This document shows, piece by piece, positions 30,568-41,164 of a stretch of DNA of 64,000 nt. Position 1 is the stretch's first letter. Each line of letters opens with the position of its first letter. Both the position numbers and the translations under genes were made by a program. This DNA is from Trebonia sp963774945 (lineage in GTDB: Bacteria; Actinomycetota; Actinomycetes; Streptosporangiales; Streptosporangiaceae), in contig CAVZHA010000015.1 of the NCBI GenBank assembly GCA_963774945.1, positions 806,001-870,000 on the forward strand. Reading direction: 5' to 3'. The notes under the pieces are model-generated. The model was not told the DNA's origin. It searched no databases and saw only the letters and a list, made by a program, of their open reading frames with translations.

Positions 30568-31249
30568 TCAGGGGTTCGCCGCTGCGAGGGCGCGGAGGGT
30601 GCCCAGGGTCACGTCGGACAGCGAGCGGACGACGAGCCGGCGGGGGGCGGCCGGAACCGCGACGAACGACGGCACGGCGACCACCAGGCAGCCGGCCGCG
30701 GTGGCGGAGGCAACGCCGTTCGGCGAGTCCTCCAGGGCCACGCAGCGGGCCGGCTCGACGTCGAGCAGCTTGGCCGCCAGCAGGTAGGGAGCGGGATCGG
30801 GCTTGGTCACGGGGACGTCGTCGCCGCAGACGGTCACCGGGAACCGGAACCCGGTGGCCGCGAGCACGGCCTCGACGAACGGGCGCAGCGACGCCGGTGA
30901 CGAGCGCGTACGGGACCCCGGCGGCGGCCACCTCGGCCAGCAGCTCGCGCGGCGCCCGGCAGCACCGTCACCCGGCCGGCCTTGGTCGCGGCTGAGCATC
31001 CCCTCGATGCAGCCACCGCTCGACCGTCGCGGGCGGCGCGGGCCTGGTCGCCCGGGCCAGCAGGTAGCCGACCGACCGCTCCATGGACCCGCCGAGCAGC
31101 GCCGCCTGGTCCTGCTTGGTCCACGGCCCGCCGAGCCGCTCCATGACCTCGGTCTCGGCCTCGAACCAGAGCGGCTCGGTATCGACCAGCAGCCCGTCCA
31201 TGTCGAACAGCACCGCCGCGAGCCCAACTGCACCATCTGTCACGTTCAC
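30568..31249 (-). CDS. HAD-superfamily phosphatase; about four apparent frameshifts
   Basis: Motif I is LFDMDGLLVDTEPLW, motif III/IV region is VTKPDPAPYLLAAKLL and CVALEDSPNGVASATAAG, typical of beta-phosphoglucomutase-like HAD enzymes. Between them the frame shifts at about 31018, 30982, 30955 and 30900, all readable as single extra bases within about 120 bp (RWL, IEGMLSRD, KAGRVTVLPGA, RELLAEVAAAGVPYALVT, ASLRPFVEA). The GTG start overlaps the metH stop by 2 bp, so it is co-transcribed with methionine synthase. The substrate is unknown. Confidence 0.8.
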
Positions 31250-34200
31250 ACGCTGAAGTATCTCGCAGCCGGGTGGTGGACGACGATGGCGTCGGTGGAC
31301 TGCTCGGGGTGGAGCTGCATCTCCTCGGAGAGCTCGACGCCGATCCGCTCCGGCTGCAGCAGCCGGGCGATCTTGGCCCGGTCGGCCAGGTCGGGGCAGG
31401 CCGGGTAGCCGATCGAGTACCGGGCGCCCTGGTACTTGACCGAGAAGAACCCGTCGAGCTCGGCCGGGTCGGCGCCGGCGATGCCGAGCTCCTGGCGGAC
31501 CCGCAGGTGCCAGTACTCGGCCAGGGCCTCGGTGAGCTGGACCGAGACCCCGTGCAGCTCGAGGTACTCGCGGTAGGCGTTCTTGCCGAACAGTTCGGCG
31601 GTCGCCTCGGACACCGCCGGGCCCATCGTGGCGAGCTGGAAGGCGATCACGTCGGTCTCACCCGACGACCTCGGCCGGAAGTAGTCGGACAGGCACAGCC
31701 GCTCGTCGCGCTGCTGGCGCGGGAACGTGAACCGCTCCCGCTCCTGCCCCGTCTCCGACAGCACGATCAGGTCGTTGCCCTCGCTGACGCAGCGGAAGTA
31801 CCCGTAGACGACGGCGGCCTGCAGCAGCCCTTCGGTCTGCGCCCGCTCCAGCCACATCCGGAGCCTCGGCCGCCCCTCGGTCTCGACCAGCTCCTCGTAG
31901 GACGGGCCGCCCTCCTTCCGCGACGGCTTGAGGCCCCACTGGCCCATGAAGGTGGCCCGCTCGTCCAGGTACGCCCCGTACTCCGCGAGCTGCAGGCCCT
32001 TGACCACCCGAGTCCCCCAGAACGGCGGCTCGGGCACGCGGTTGTCGACGGCGACGGCCGCCGACCGGATCTGCGCGTGCGGGCCGGCAGCCGGCTCGGC
32101 TGAGGGGGTCTGGGCGGCGGCTGCGGGGGTCGGGCCGGGCGGCGACGCGGCGCTCGCGGAGCGCGGGCAGGGCGGCGCCGGGGACGCCGTGCTTGACCGC
32201 CATGGCCGACTCCATCAGGCGCAGCCCCTCGAAGGCGTCGCGGGCGTAGCGGACCTCGCCCTCGAACAGCGCGGCCAGGTCCTGCTCGACGTAGGCGCGG
32301 GTGAGGGCGGCGCCGCCGAGGAGCACCGGCCAGCGCTTGGCCAGGCCGCGGGCGTTCAGCTCGGCGAGGTTGTCCCGCATCACCACGGTCGACTTGACGA
32401 GCAGGCCGGACATGCCGATGACGTCGGCGTTGTGCTCCTCGGCGGCGGCGATGATCGCGGAGACCGGCTGCTTGATGCCGATGTTGACGACCTCGTAGCC
32501 GTTGTTGGACAAGATGATGTCGACCAGGTTCTTGCCGATGTCGTGCACGTCGCCGCGGACGGTGGCGAGCACGATCTTGCCCCGCCCGCCGTCGGCGAGC
32601 TTCTCCATGTGCGGTTCCAGGTACGCGACCGAGGCCTTCATGATCTCGGCCGACTGGAGGACGAACGGGAGCTGCATCTGGCCGGACCCGAACAGCTCGC
32701 CGACCGTCTTCATCCCGTCGAGCAGGATGTCGTTGACGATCGCGAGGGCGGGCGTGTCCACCAGGGCCAGGTCGAGGTCGGCCTCGAGGCCGTTCCGCTC
32801 GCCGTCGATGATCCGCCGCTTGAGCCGCTCGACCAGCGGCAGCGAGGCGAACTCGGCCGCCCGCTCGGCCTTGGCCGAGGTCGCGTCCACCCCCTCGAAC
32901 AGCTCGAGCATCCGCGACAGCGGGTCGTAGTCCGGGCGCCGCCGGTCGTAGACCAGGTCGAGCGCGACCTCGCGCTGCTCGTCGGGTATCCGCGCGAGCG
33001 GCAGGATCTTGGACGGGTGGACGATGGCGGAGTCCAGCCCGGCCTGCACGCACTCGTGCAGGAAGACCGAGTTGAGCACCTGGCGGGCGGCGGGCTTGAG
33101 GCCGAACGAGATGTTGGACAGGCCGAGGGTGGTCTGGACGCTCGGGGTGACGCCGCTTGAGCTCGGCGATCGCCTTGATCGTCTCGATCCCGTCCCGCCT
33201 GGTCTCCTCCTGGCCGGTGGCGATCGGGAACGTGAGGCAGTCGACGATGATGTCCTGCTCGCGCATCCCCCAGTTCACGGTCAGGTCGGCGATCAGCCGC
33301 TCGGCGACCTCGATCTTCCACTCGCGCGGTGCGGGCCTGGCCGCGCTCGTCGATGGTCAGCGCGACCACCGCCGCGCCGTGCTCGCGGATCACCGGCATC
33401 AGCTTGGCCATCCGGGAGTCGGGGCCGTCGCCGTCCTCGTAGTTCACCGAGTTGACGACCGAGCGGCCGCCGATCAGCTCGAGGCCGGCCTCGATCACCG
33501 CGGGCTCGGTCGAGTCGAGCACCAGCGGCAGCGTCGCGGCGGTGCTGAGCCGCCCGGCGATCTCGCGCATGTCGGCGACGCCGTCCCGGCCGACGTAGTC
33601 GATGCAGACGTCGAGCAGGTGGGCGCCGTCGCGGGTCTGGGACTTGGCGATCGACACGCAGTCCTCGTAGTTGGTCGGCGATCATCGCCTCGCGGAACGC
33701 CTTGGAGCCGTTGGCGTTGGTCCGCTCGCCGATCGCGAGGAACGCGGTGTCCTGCCGGAACGGCACGTGGCTGTAGAGGGACGCGACGCCCGGGCTCGGA
33801 GCGCGGCGAGCGCGGCGCGAGCGGTCGCGGCAGCGGCCGGCGCTCGGGGGTGGCGAGGCGGTCGACCAGCGCGGCGATGTGCTCGGGGGTGGTGCCGCAG
33901 CAGCCGCCGACCAGGGTCAGGCCGAACTCGCTGGTGAACCGGTCGTGGGCGTCGGCCAGCTCGGCCGGCGAGAGCGGGTAGTAGGCGCCGTCGGAGGTCA
34001 GCTCGGGCAGCCCGGCGTTGGGCTGGCAGCAGATCGGGATCGGCGAGTTCGCGGCGAGGTAGCGCAGGTGCTCGCTCATCTCGCCGGGCCCGGTCGCGCA
34101 GTTGAGGCCGATCATGTCGATGCCGAGCGGCTCGAGGGCGGTCAGGGCCGCGCCGATCTCGGTCCCGAGCAGCATGGTGCCGGTCGTCTCGATGGTCAGC

Positions 34201-34803
34201 GACGCGATGACGAGCGCGTTGGGCGCCAGCGCGGCCACCGCCCGCCTGGCCCCGATGATGGCCGCCTTCGCCTGCAGCAGATCCGGGCAGGTCTCGATGA
34301 TCAGCGCGTCGGCGCCGCCGCGGAGCAGGCCGGCCGCGTTCTCGTAGTAGGAGTCGCGGAGCTCGCGGAAGGTGATGTGGCCGAGCGTCGGCAGCTTGGT
34401 ACCCGGGCCGATGGAGCCGATCACCCAGCGCAGCCGGCCGTCGGCGGCGGTGAACTCGTCGGTCGCCTGGCGGGCCAGCCGCGCGCCCGCCTCCGCGAGC
34501 TCGCCGATCCGCTCGGTTATGCCATACTCGCCGAGGTTGGCGAGGTTGGTGCCGAACGTGTTGGTCGTCACGCAGTCGGCGCCGGTCGCCAGGTAGGCCC
34601 GGTGGATGTCGACGATGACGTCCGGCCGGGTGGCGTTCAGCACCTCGTTGCAGCCTTCGTGGCCCTCGAAGTCGGCCAGGGTCGCGTCGCTGGCCTGGAT
34701 CATCGTGCCCATCGCGCCGTCGGAGATGACGACCCGCGACGCCGAAGGTAGACCGGAGGGCCGCGGCGCGCTCGGTGGCCTCTTCAATCACAAGACTGCT
34801 CAT
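31246..34803 (-). CDS. metH: Cobalamin-dependent methionine synthase; about six apparent frameshifts
   Basis: MetH transfers a methyl group from methyltetrahydrofolate to homocysteine through cobalamin. Domains in order: homocysteine domain (ISDGAMGTMIQA; zinc Cys in LNCATGPGEM and VGGCCGTTPEH), pterin domain (AIGERTNANGSKAF, LVLDSTEPAVIEAGL), B12 cap, B12 domain with DVHDIGKN and GMSGLLVKST, and activation domain with RYSIGYPACPD. Junctions lie near 34748, 33790, 33676, 33340, 33150 and 32150; each is repaired by removing one base. Merged length is about 1,180 residues, normal for MetH. ATG 34803 has AGGA upstream. The pattern of conserved residues shows no sign of decay, so sequence error is more likely than a true pseudogene. 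Confidence 0.9.
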
Positions 34804-34879
34804 AGGTGTCCTGACTCTAGGCCGTTTATGGTGCAGGCACAATAATAGACCAGCAAAACTGTGCGTGCCACAGGTAGCA

Positions 34880-34897
34880 CGCCACCTCTCGGTGGCG
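34880..34897. promoter_or_regulatory. Hairpin between metH and the PAC2 gene
   Basis: CGCCACC and GGTGGCG form a perfect 7-bp stem. The loop reads TCTC on plus and GAGA on minus, a GNRA tetraloop if transcribed towards metH. It lies 77 bp before metH and 50 bp before the PAC2 gene. I see no cobalamin or SAM riboswitch consensus. It may be an operator or leader hairpin. Confidence 0.4.
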
Positions 34898-34946
34898 ACG
34901 TAGGCTGTAGTCGCGGGCGTGGGCCCGCGGCTCTTGCGGAGGTGAA

Positions 34947-35820
34947 GTCATCAAGTTCAGCGACGTCGAAGGACCGCTCGTCAACCCGGTGGCGATCGCC
35001 GCGTTCGAGGGGTGGAACGACGCGGCCGAAGCGGCCAGCGGAATGGTCAACCACCTCGGCATCGCGTGGCAGTCCACTCCCATCGCCGCGATCGACCCCG
35101 ATGACTTCTACGACTTCCAGGTCAACCGGCCGGTGATCGACGTGGTGGCCGGGAAGACCGAGCGCCTGGTCTGGCCGACGACGCGGATCTCCCTCGCCCG
35201 GGGTTCCGCCACCGGCCTGTCCCGCGACATCGTGCTCGTGCACGGCGTCGAGCCGAACATGCGCTGGCGCGGGTTCACCGACGAGCTCATCGGCGGGCTG
35301 TCCGAGCTCGGGGTTGAGCTGCTCATCCTGGTCGGGGCGCTGCTGGCCGACTCACCGCACACCCGCCCGGTGCCGGTCCAGGTCAGCAGCTCGGACCCGC
35401 AGCTGCTGCGCGGGGTGGGCTCGGAGCCGAACGACTACAAGGGCTCCTCGGGGATCGTCGGGGTGCTGCAGTACACCTGCCGCTGAGGCCGGCATCCCGA
35501 CCGTCTCGCTGTGGGCGTCGGCGCCGCACTACGTCGCCCAGGCGCCGTCGCCGAAGGTGACGCTGGCGCTGCTCCGCTCGGTCGAGGACGTGCTCGACGT
35601 GTCGCTCCCGCAGGGGGACCTGCCGGAGGAGGCCAGGGCCTGGGAGCGCGGCGTGGACGAGCTCGCCCAGCAGGACTCCGACGTGGCCGAGTACGTGCGC
35701 ACGCTCGAGGAGGCCAAGGACGCCACCGACCTGCCGGAGGCGTCCGGTGACGCGATCGCCCGCGAGTTCGAGCGGTACCTGCGCCGCCGCGGCGACACCG
35801 GGGACGGCGACGAGTTCTAG
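34947..35820 (+). CDS. PAC2-family protein; one apparent frameshift; no standard start codon
   Basis: Actinobacterial PAC2 proteins resemble proteasome-assembly chaperones and are conserved near metH and the SCO1664 block. Key stretches: AAFEGWNDAAEAASG, DFYDFQVNRPVID, VEPNMRWRGFTDEL, LLADSPHTRPVPV and SGDAIAREFERYLRRR at the end. An extra C near 35483 (GVLQYTC then AEAGIPTVSLWA) shifts the frame. GGAGG at 34938-34942 points to a start near 34947, but the codons there read GTC ATC. The first standard start is GTG 34989, which would remove 14 conserved-looking residues. Confidence 0.85.
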
Positions 35821-35844
35821 GGCAGGCGAGTTCTAGAGGACGCG

Positions 35845-37292
35845 TTACCGCGCTCGGGCCGCCACCCAGCGGGCGAGGCCGAGCAGGTCGGTCAGCGCGG
35901 CGACCCGGGTGTCGGCGCCGATGGAGCCCGGCCCCGGCGTCGCCCTTGTCGGCGTAGCGCAGGTCGCCCCGGCGGAAGGCGACGCCCAGGTTGGCCTGGC
36001 CGGCCAGCAGGCGGTCCCACGCCTGGGCCGATCCGGTGAGCGACCAGTCGGCGTCCTCGCGCAGCCTCGCCCAAGCCCGGCCGCGACCGTGCCCGCCGCC
36101 AGGTCGAGCCGCCACCAGGCGTCCGCGTCGGCCCAGGCGGGCGCGTTCACGAACAGCAGGACCGATTCCTTCGCGCGGGCCCCGTGGGCCCGGGCGAACT
36201 GCTCGCCGACCCGCGCCAGCCCCGCCCGGACCCGCTCGTCGACGGCAAGCGCCCAGTCCGGCAGCGGCCGCGGCGCCCGGCCGGGCTCGATCCGGCTCGG
36301 CCCTCGCCGCCCGGGCCGGCTCGCGCCGCCTCGCCGAGCCGCCCGCCTGCGGCTGGCCGCTGTTCCGCACGCCGCAGGTCGGCCGGCTTCGCCCCGGTCC
36401 CCCACTGCTCGCCGACCCGGATGTAGCCGAGCACATCGGCCAGCTCGTTGACCCGGGCGAGCAGCGGCGCGGGTATCTTCCCGGCCGGCATCGTCCAGCC
36501 CCGGCCGACCGAGTCGGCGCTGACCCGGCTGGTGTTCCAGATCTTGTAGTCGCCGGGGCCGAACCGCTGATGCTCGGGGCCGAAGCAGCGCGCCACGATC
36601 CCCGGGGCCGGCGGCCGCGCCGATGAACTCGAGGATCCGCGCGATCTGGCCGTCCGGGTCGGTGACCAGGTCCTCGTACCTGACCGGGAGGCAGCGGTCG
36701 GTGAAGCGCTCCTCGGCCGCGACGATCGACGTCGTGTAGTCGAGCCAGTACCTGGCCAGCGCGGCCACGTTGTTGTCCGGCGGGCTGCCGATGTACGGCT
36801 CGAACCCGTAGCTGGTCAGGCCCCACGGCGACGCCTCGATGCCGGACGCGATGACGTCCATCGGGTGCCGGTACAGGCAGATGAACCTGGCGCCCGGGCC
36901 AGATCCGCAGCAGCAGCCCCGCGTGCTGCGCCGCCCCCAGGCTCTTGTCGCAGTACCGCCGCTTCCCCCGGCGCTCGCAGGTAGGACGTCATCATCGGGT
37001 CGAGGCTGCGGCGCAGCCCCTCGGCCACCGGGGCGGAGATCGCGGCGTCGGCCGAGCTGCCGTTGGCGGACTGCCCGGACGGCGCGGCGTCCTCGATCAC
37101 CGCCCACGCGGTCGCCAGCTGCCGGGCCAGCCAGGGCAGCCGGGTCTCGGGCGGGCAGGCCAGGTCCGGATGGGCGTCGAGCAGGAACCGCAGCAGGGTG
37201 GAGCCCGACCGGCCCGCGCAGAGCACGAAAACGGGGTCGTCACCCGCCCTGCCCGGCGCGTCGCTCCCCGCCCTGCCGCCGTCGCCGCGCAT
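35845..37292 (-). CDS. Sulfotransferase-family protein with an SCP2-like C-terminal region; several apparent frameshifts
   Basis: The N-terminus DDPVFVLCAGRSGSTLLRFL holds the 5'-phosphosulfate motif, and FICLYRHPMDVIAS the 3'-phosphate motif, of PAPS-dependent sulfotransferases. After GDYKIWNTSRVS and a low-complexity linker, about 130 residues follow: VNAPAWADADAWWRLDL, DADWSLTGSAQAWDRLL, QANLGVAFRRGDLRYADKGD. The pattern resembles a sterol-carrier SCP2 domain. Frame changes are needed near 36947, 36900, 36607 and several times between 36400 and 35930. The exact protein is therefore uncertain. Many such genes modify small molecules or surface sugars. The acceptor is unknown. Confidence 0.7.
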
Positions 37293-37334
37293 GCCGCCTC
37301 CGCCCCTGTCTCGCGCCCGCAGCCGGCCCGGTGC

Positions 37335-37571
37335 CTAGCTTGAGCTGTTGCCGGACGAGCCGCTGAGGGGATTGGCCGAGCCCTTGGTGCCGTCGGTGGC
37401 GGGCGCGGTGGTGCTGCTCTCGCCGGTGCCCGCGCCGTGCGAGAAGTTACAGCCCGCCAGCAGGCCCCCCGCACCGAACGCTAGCACCACCTCGCCGCCG
37501 ACCCGCAGGAACCTGCGCCGCCGCAGCGCGCGGTCCCGATCCTCGTCATTCCGGTCAGCCAGGTCGTCCAT
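37335..37571 (-). CDS. Small Tat-exported lipoprotein
   Basis: 78 residues. The signal has a twin-arginine motif (RRRRFLRVGG), a hydrophobic core (EVVLAFGAGGLL) and lipobox LAGC. The mature part is a short Gly/Ser/Thr-rich, probably disordered, peptide ending SGNSSS. It lacks a recognisable domain. The frame is open to 37622, but ATG 37571 begins right before the acidic N-region and is preferred. TatA and TatC are encoded at 60-61.6 kb. Confidence 0.6.
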   Translation of the reverse strand: MDDLADRNDEDRDRALRRRRFLRVGGEVVLAFGAGGLLAGCNFSHGAGTGESSTTAPATDGTKGSANPLSGSSGNSSS

Positions 37572-37618
37572 ACGGACGAAAGTACCGCAACCGGGCCATT
37601 GCGAGTAGGTGCGACGCT

Positions 37619-38268
37619 TCACCGGAACGGGAGCTCCGCTGGCGTCTGCCGGCCGACGGCCCAGGAGCCAGTCCCAGAAGCTGCGGCGGGGCCGGTGCGC
37701 GCGCTGCGGACGACGAGGTTGCCGTGCCGCAGGCTGCCCGACACGGTCACCAGCAGCCTGACCGGGATGCCGGGCTGGCGGTGAACGCGCTGCCGGATGA
37801 CGCCGTGGCCGACCGAGACGCTGTCGACGTCGACGACGACCTCGGGCGGCACGATCAGCACGATGTTCCCGTGACCGATCGAGATCTCCAGGTCGAGGGT
37901 CGGCTGGCTGATGACGGCGGCGGAGAAGTCGATCGCCACGTTGCCGTGCCTGACCTCCACCGTCAGACGGCGCGGCACCACCCAGCGTCCGTCGCGCTTG
38001 ATCATGCCGTGGGCGATCTTCAGCTCCACCAGGTCCTTGGCCTCGGCGGCCGGAGCGGGCCGGCCGCCGGGGAGGCAGGCAGGTCGGCCAGGAGCACCTC
38101 GAGCTCTCCGTAGGTTCGCGCGGTCAGCGCGGTTTCGAGCCGTTCGTCGAGTTCGTCGGCGGTCAGCCGACCGTCCCCGGCCGCGACGCGAAGCTGCTCG
38201 GCGACCTGGTCGCGGTCCTCGTGGGACACGCGCAGGTTCCGGTTGTCGGGGGCCAGGTCTCCGGGCAT
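37619..38268 (-). CDS. DUF1707 protein with beta-rich C-terminal domain; one apparent frameshift
   Basis: The N-terminus (NLRVSHEDRDQVAEQLRVAAGDGRL, then TADELDERLETALTART) is the DUF1707/SHOCT-like domain common in actinobacteria. After a frame change near 38060 the protein continues KDLVELKIAHGMIKRDGRW and a series of beta strands with VEVRHGNVAIDF, ISIGHGNIVLIVPP and SLRHGNLVVRSA, a repeated HGN pattern suggestive of a cell-wall-active-antibiotics-response-type beta solenoid. It has no signal or membrane helix. The function is unknown. Confidence 0.7.
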
Positions 38269-38311
38269 GTTTTGTACTGTAACGCCCGCTGAGCGCTCCG
38301 GTGCCTCGCGT

Positions 38312-39077
38312 CTAGTACGGGGGCCAGGGGACGGCGGGCCAGTCCTGCGGCGGGTACGGGTGGACCCGGCTGGCCAGCAGGACCTCGACCCGCGACAGCG
38401 TGGCGGCGATCTCCGCCCTGGTCAGGTGCTGGCTCAGCTCCTCCGCGAGCCAGCCCCCGGCTAGCTCGCCGGCCAGGCGGCGGAGCACCTCGACCGACCG
38501 GCCGGGCAGCGACTTGCCCGCGCCACTGCCAGAGCACGGTGCGGAGCTTGTACTCCTCGGCGAAGCAGATCCCGTGGTCGCAGCCGTACAGGTGGCCGTC
38601 GGCGACCGGGAGCAGGTGGCCGATCTTCCGGTCGGCGTTGTTGATCACCGCGTCGAAGACGGCCATGTCCCGCAGCCCGGCGTGGTCGAACCGGCGGGAG
38701 AGCGCGATCAGGTCGGCGTCCGGCTCGACGTCGATCCAGAGCTGGCACATGCCGGGGCCGAACGGGCCGTCGCGCATCACCGTCGGCGGCACGAAGTTCC
38801 ACCCGGCCGCGCTCGAGACCAGGTAGGCCGCGACCTCGCGGCCCGCCAGGGTCCCGGTCGGGAAGTCCCACAGCGGCCGCTCGCCCGCGATCGGCTTGTA
38901 GACGCAGGTCGCCTCGACCCCGGCCGACCTGATCGTGCACAGCAGGGTCGCGTTGGACGCCTCCACGATCCGGCCCTGCACGGTCAGCGTGCCGCGCTCG
39001 AGCAGTTCAAGCGCCTCGCGCTCGCCCTCGGGGAGATCGGTGTCGCCCGTCTCCCCGGCCGTCGCGTTGTCAGGCAC
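38312..39077 (-). CDS. SCO1664-family protein; one apparent frameshift
   Basis: Family members have a phosphatidylinositol-kinase-like fold and sit in a conserved actinobacterial cluster. Blocks here: VEATCVYKPIAGERPLWDFP, GPFGPGMCQLWID, MAVFDAVINNADRKIGHLL and GCDHGICFAEEYKLRTVLWQWRG. An extra C near 38524 (WRG then KSLPGR) shifts the frame, after which the gene ends DWPAVPWPPY at 38312. GTG 39077 overlaps the DUF3090 stop. The biochemical role is unknown. Confidence 0.85.
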
Positions 39078-39631
39078 GGCTGGCCCGGTGGCCGTTCTGC
39101 CGCGGGCAGACGTGCCCGGAGGCGTCGAGCGGCAGGCCGCACAGCGGGCACGGCGGCCGGCCGGCCGCGACCAGGCTGAGCGCGCGGTGCGCGAACGCCC
39201 GGGCCGCGCTCGGGCGTGATCCGCACCCGGAGCACGCCGGGGCCGTCGACCGGGATGTCGTCCGACAGCGGCTCGATCGGCGCCTCGCTGTCCTCCTGCG
39301 CCTCGATGACCACCCGGTCGCCGTCGCTGTCCCAGGCCAGGGCGATCGCGCCGACCCGGAAGTCCTCGGTCAGCGGCAGGTCGAGCGGGCCGTCATCGCG
39401 CAGCGACGGCGGAGCGCTCTCGGGGATGTCCTCGGCCGCCCCGGTGCGTCGCAGCACCTCGTCGAGAAGCTCGTCGAGGCGTTCCGCCAGCAGGCTGACC
39501 TGGAACTTCTCTAGGGCGACGCTGGTCACCCGGCCCGCCGAGGTGGCCTGCAGGTAGAACGTCCGGTCACCCGGCTGCCCTACCGAACCGGCCACGAACC
39601 TGTCCGGCGGGTCATAGTAAAAGACCGGCAT
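39070..39631 (-). CDS. DUF3090 protein with C-terminal zinc ribbon; one apparent frameshift
   Basis: Starts MPVFYYDPPDRFVAGSVGQPG, the family signature, with FYLQATSAGRVTSVALEK and LSLLAERLDELLDEV-like helices. One extra base near 39205 (RITPER then ARAFAHRAL). The C-terminus carries CPLCGLPLD and CPRQNGH, which can form a zinc ribbon. It overlaps the SCO1664-family start and follows the phosphomutase by 66 bp. Function is unknown, but genome neighbours are constant across actinobacteria. Confidence 0.87.
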
Positions 39632-39697
39632 GAGTCCTATCCTTCCGCACTACCAGCACTACTACCCGCGCCGCCGCCGATCACGGCATCGCTGTTG

Positions 39698-40352
39698 TCA
39701 CTGGCGGCCGGGCGCGGGCAGCAGATCCGCCACCCCGCCGCCGGTGTCGTTCAGCCGGAGCACGAACGGGCGCAGCGGGGTGTAGTTGATCACGGTCAGC
39801 GAGCACGGATCGGCGACGATGCGCTGGCACTGGTCCAGGTGGAGCCCGAGGGCGTCGGTCACGATCGCCTTGATCACGTCGCCGTGCGAGCAGACCAGGT
39901 ACGTCGCGTCCTTGCCCAGCCGCTCGTTCCAGTCCCTGATCGCGCTGACCGCCCGGTGCTGCATGTCGAGCATCGACTCGCCGTCGGGGCCGGGGAACCT
40001 GACCGCGCTCGGGTGGTTCTGGACCACCGGCCAGAGCGGCTCCTTGGCCAGCTCCGCCAGCGGCCTGCCGGTCCAGTCGCCGTAGCGGCACTCCCCGACC
40101 CGGTCATCGACGACCGGCTCGGCCGACGCCGGCGTGGCCGTTCCCGGCCGCGACGAGCTCGGCCACGGTCTGCCTGCACCGGTCGAGCGGGCTGGTCACG
40201 ATCGCGGCCAGCGCCACCGGGGCGATCCGCGCGCCCAGCGTCCGCGCCTGCGCACGGCCGCGGTCGTCGAGGCCGATGCCCGGCGTCCAGCCCGTCAGCA
40301 CCTGCCCGGTGGTAGCGGTCAGGCCATGCCGGACAAGCAGAACTGTTGTCAC
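39698..40352 (-). CDS. Histidine phosphatase, MSMEG4193 phosphomutase family; one apparent frameshift
   Basis: The catalytic motif VLLVRHGLT opens the protein, the second His is in LVCSHGDVIKAIV and SPLDRCRQTVAEL is a typical phosphoglycerate-mutase block. The N-terminal part stops early, and the rest (AEPVVDDRVGECRYGDWTG, then LAELAKEPLWPVVQNHPSA) lies one frame over, so an extra base near 40140 is inferred. It belongs to the conserved block with DUF3090 and SCO1664 proteins. The substrate is unknown. Confidence 0.85.
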
Positions 40353-40363
40353 GTATCCCGACT

Positions 40364-41086
40364 TTAGAACATCCTCGGCAGCGCGGGCTGTTCGCTAACA
40401 CAGCGAAGTACTCGGGGTCGCCGATGCTTGCCAAAGCTCACCAGGTCGCCGGGGGTGACGCTGACCTTTCCGCGGACCCGCCAGCCGTTGACCCGGGTGC
40501 CGTTGGTCGATTCCAGGTCGGTCAGCAGCCAGCCGTCCGCCGTCCGCTCGAGGGTGGCGTGCCGCCGGGAGACCGTCATGTCGGCGATCGCCAGGTCGCA
40601 GCTGGCGTCCCGGCCGATGCTGAACTGCTCGGCGCTGCCGCGCGGGAACTGCAGCGGCAGCGGCCGCCTGACGCTCGACCGCCGCCTGCAGGCTCATCGT
40701 GACCCGGGCGGGCGCGGCGGCCGGGGTCACCGTGCGCGGCCCGTTCGCCCGTGGTCGCGGCGGGCGACGTCGGCCGAGCCGGTGACCCGGGACCAGGCGC
40801 CGCGGAACCAGCCCGCGACCGAGCGGCCGCCCGCCTGCAGGGCCGAGCCACGGGCTGCGGCCGGCTGGGCAGGCCCTCCAGCAGCGGGGACAGCTCATCG
40901 TGCTGTCTGGCCTGGTAGCGCCGCGTCCATCCGGTGCAGGAAGGTGTCATGCGACAGCCGGCCGGCCACGAACTCGTCCTTGAGCCGGCTCGCCACCTCG
41001 TCCCGATCGGCGTCGGAGGCGCGCAGGCCGCCGGGCGTCGGTCCCGCCTCGGCCGGCGTCGGGCCCTCGGCCGCAGAACCTCCCAT
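40364..41086 (-). CDS. DUF1707-FHA protein; apparent frameshifts
   Basis: N-terminal GLRASDADRDEVASRLKDEF and GRLSHDTFLHRMDAAL form a DUF1707 domain. After a linker comes an FHA domain with ADMTVSRRHATLE and LESTNGTRVNGWRV, which bind phosphothreonine. The linker needs one or more frame changes (near 40920 and 40685), and the last strand of the FHA domain is also ambiguous (IGDPEYFAVLAN in another frame near 40410). It probably reads out a Ser/Thr kinase. No kinase gene is in the window. Confidence 0.75.
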
Positions 41087-41164
41087 GAAAGCGAGTATCG
41101 GGATCAACCGGCCGCCGCGCAAGGCGAACAGCCGTAACCGTGCGCCGCCGGCAGCCGCGGCCGG

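Noticed and set aside
34804..34940. Cobalamin or SAM riboswitch before metH
   Set aside because: The leader is short and lacks the B12 box or SAM-type conserved cores. Only a simple hairpin is present.
35821..35836. Duplicated GGCGAGTTCTAG after the PAC2 stop as a site-specific integration scar
   Set aside because: A 12-base repeat of the gene end alone, with no integrase, tRNA or second att-like copy nearby, is not enough.
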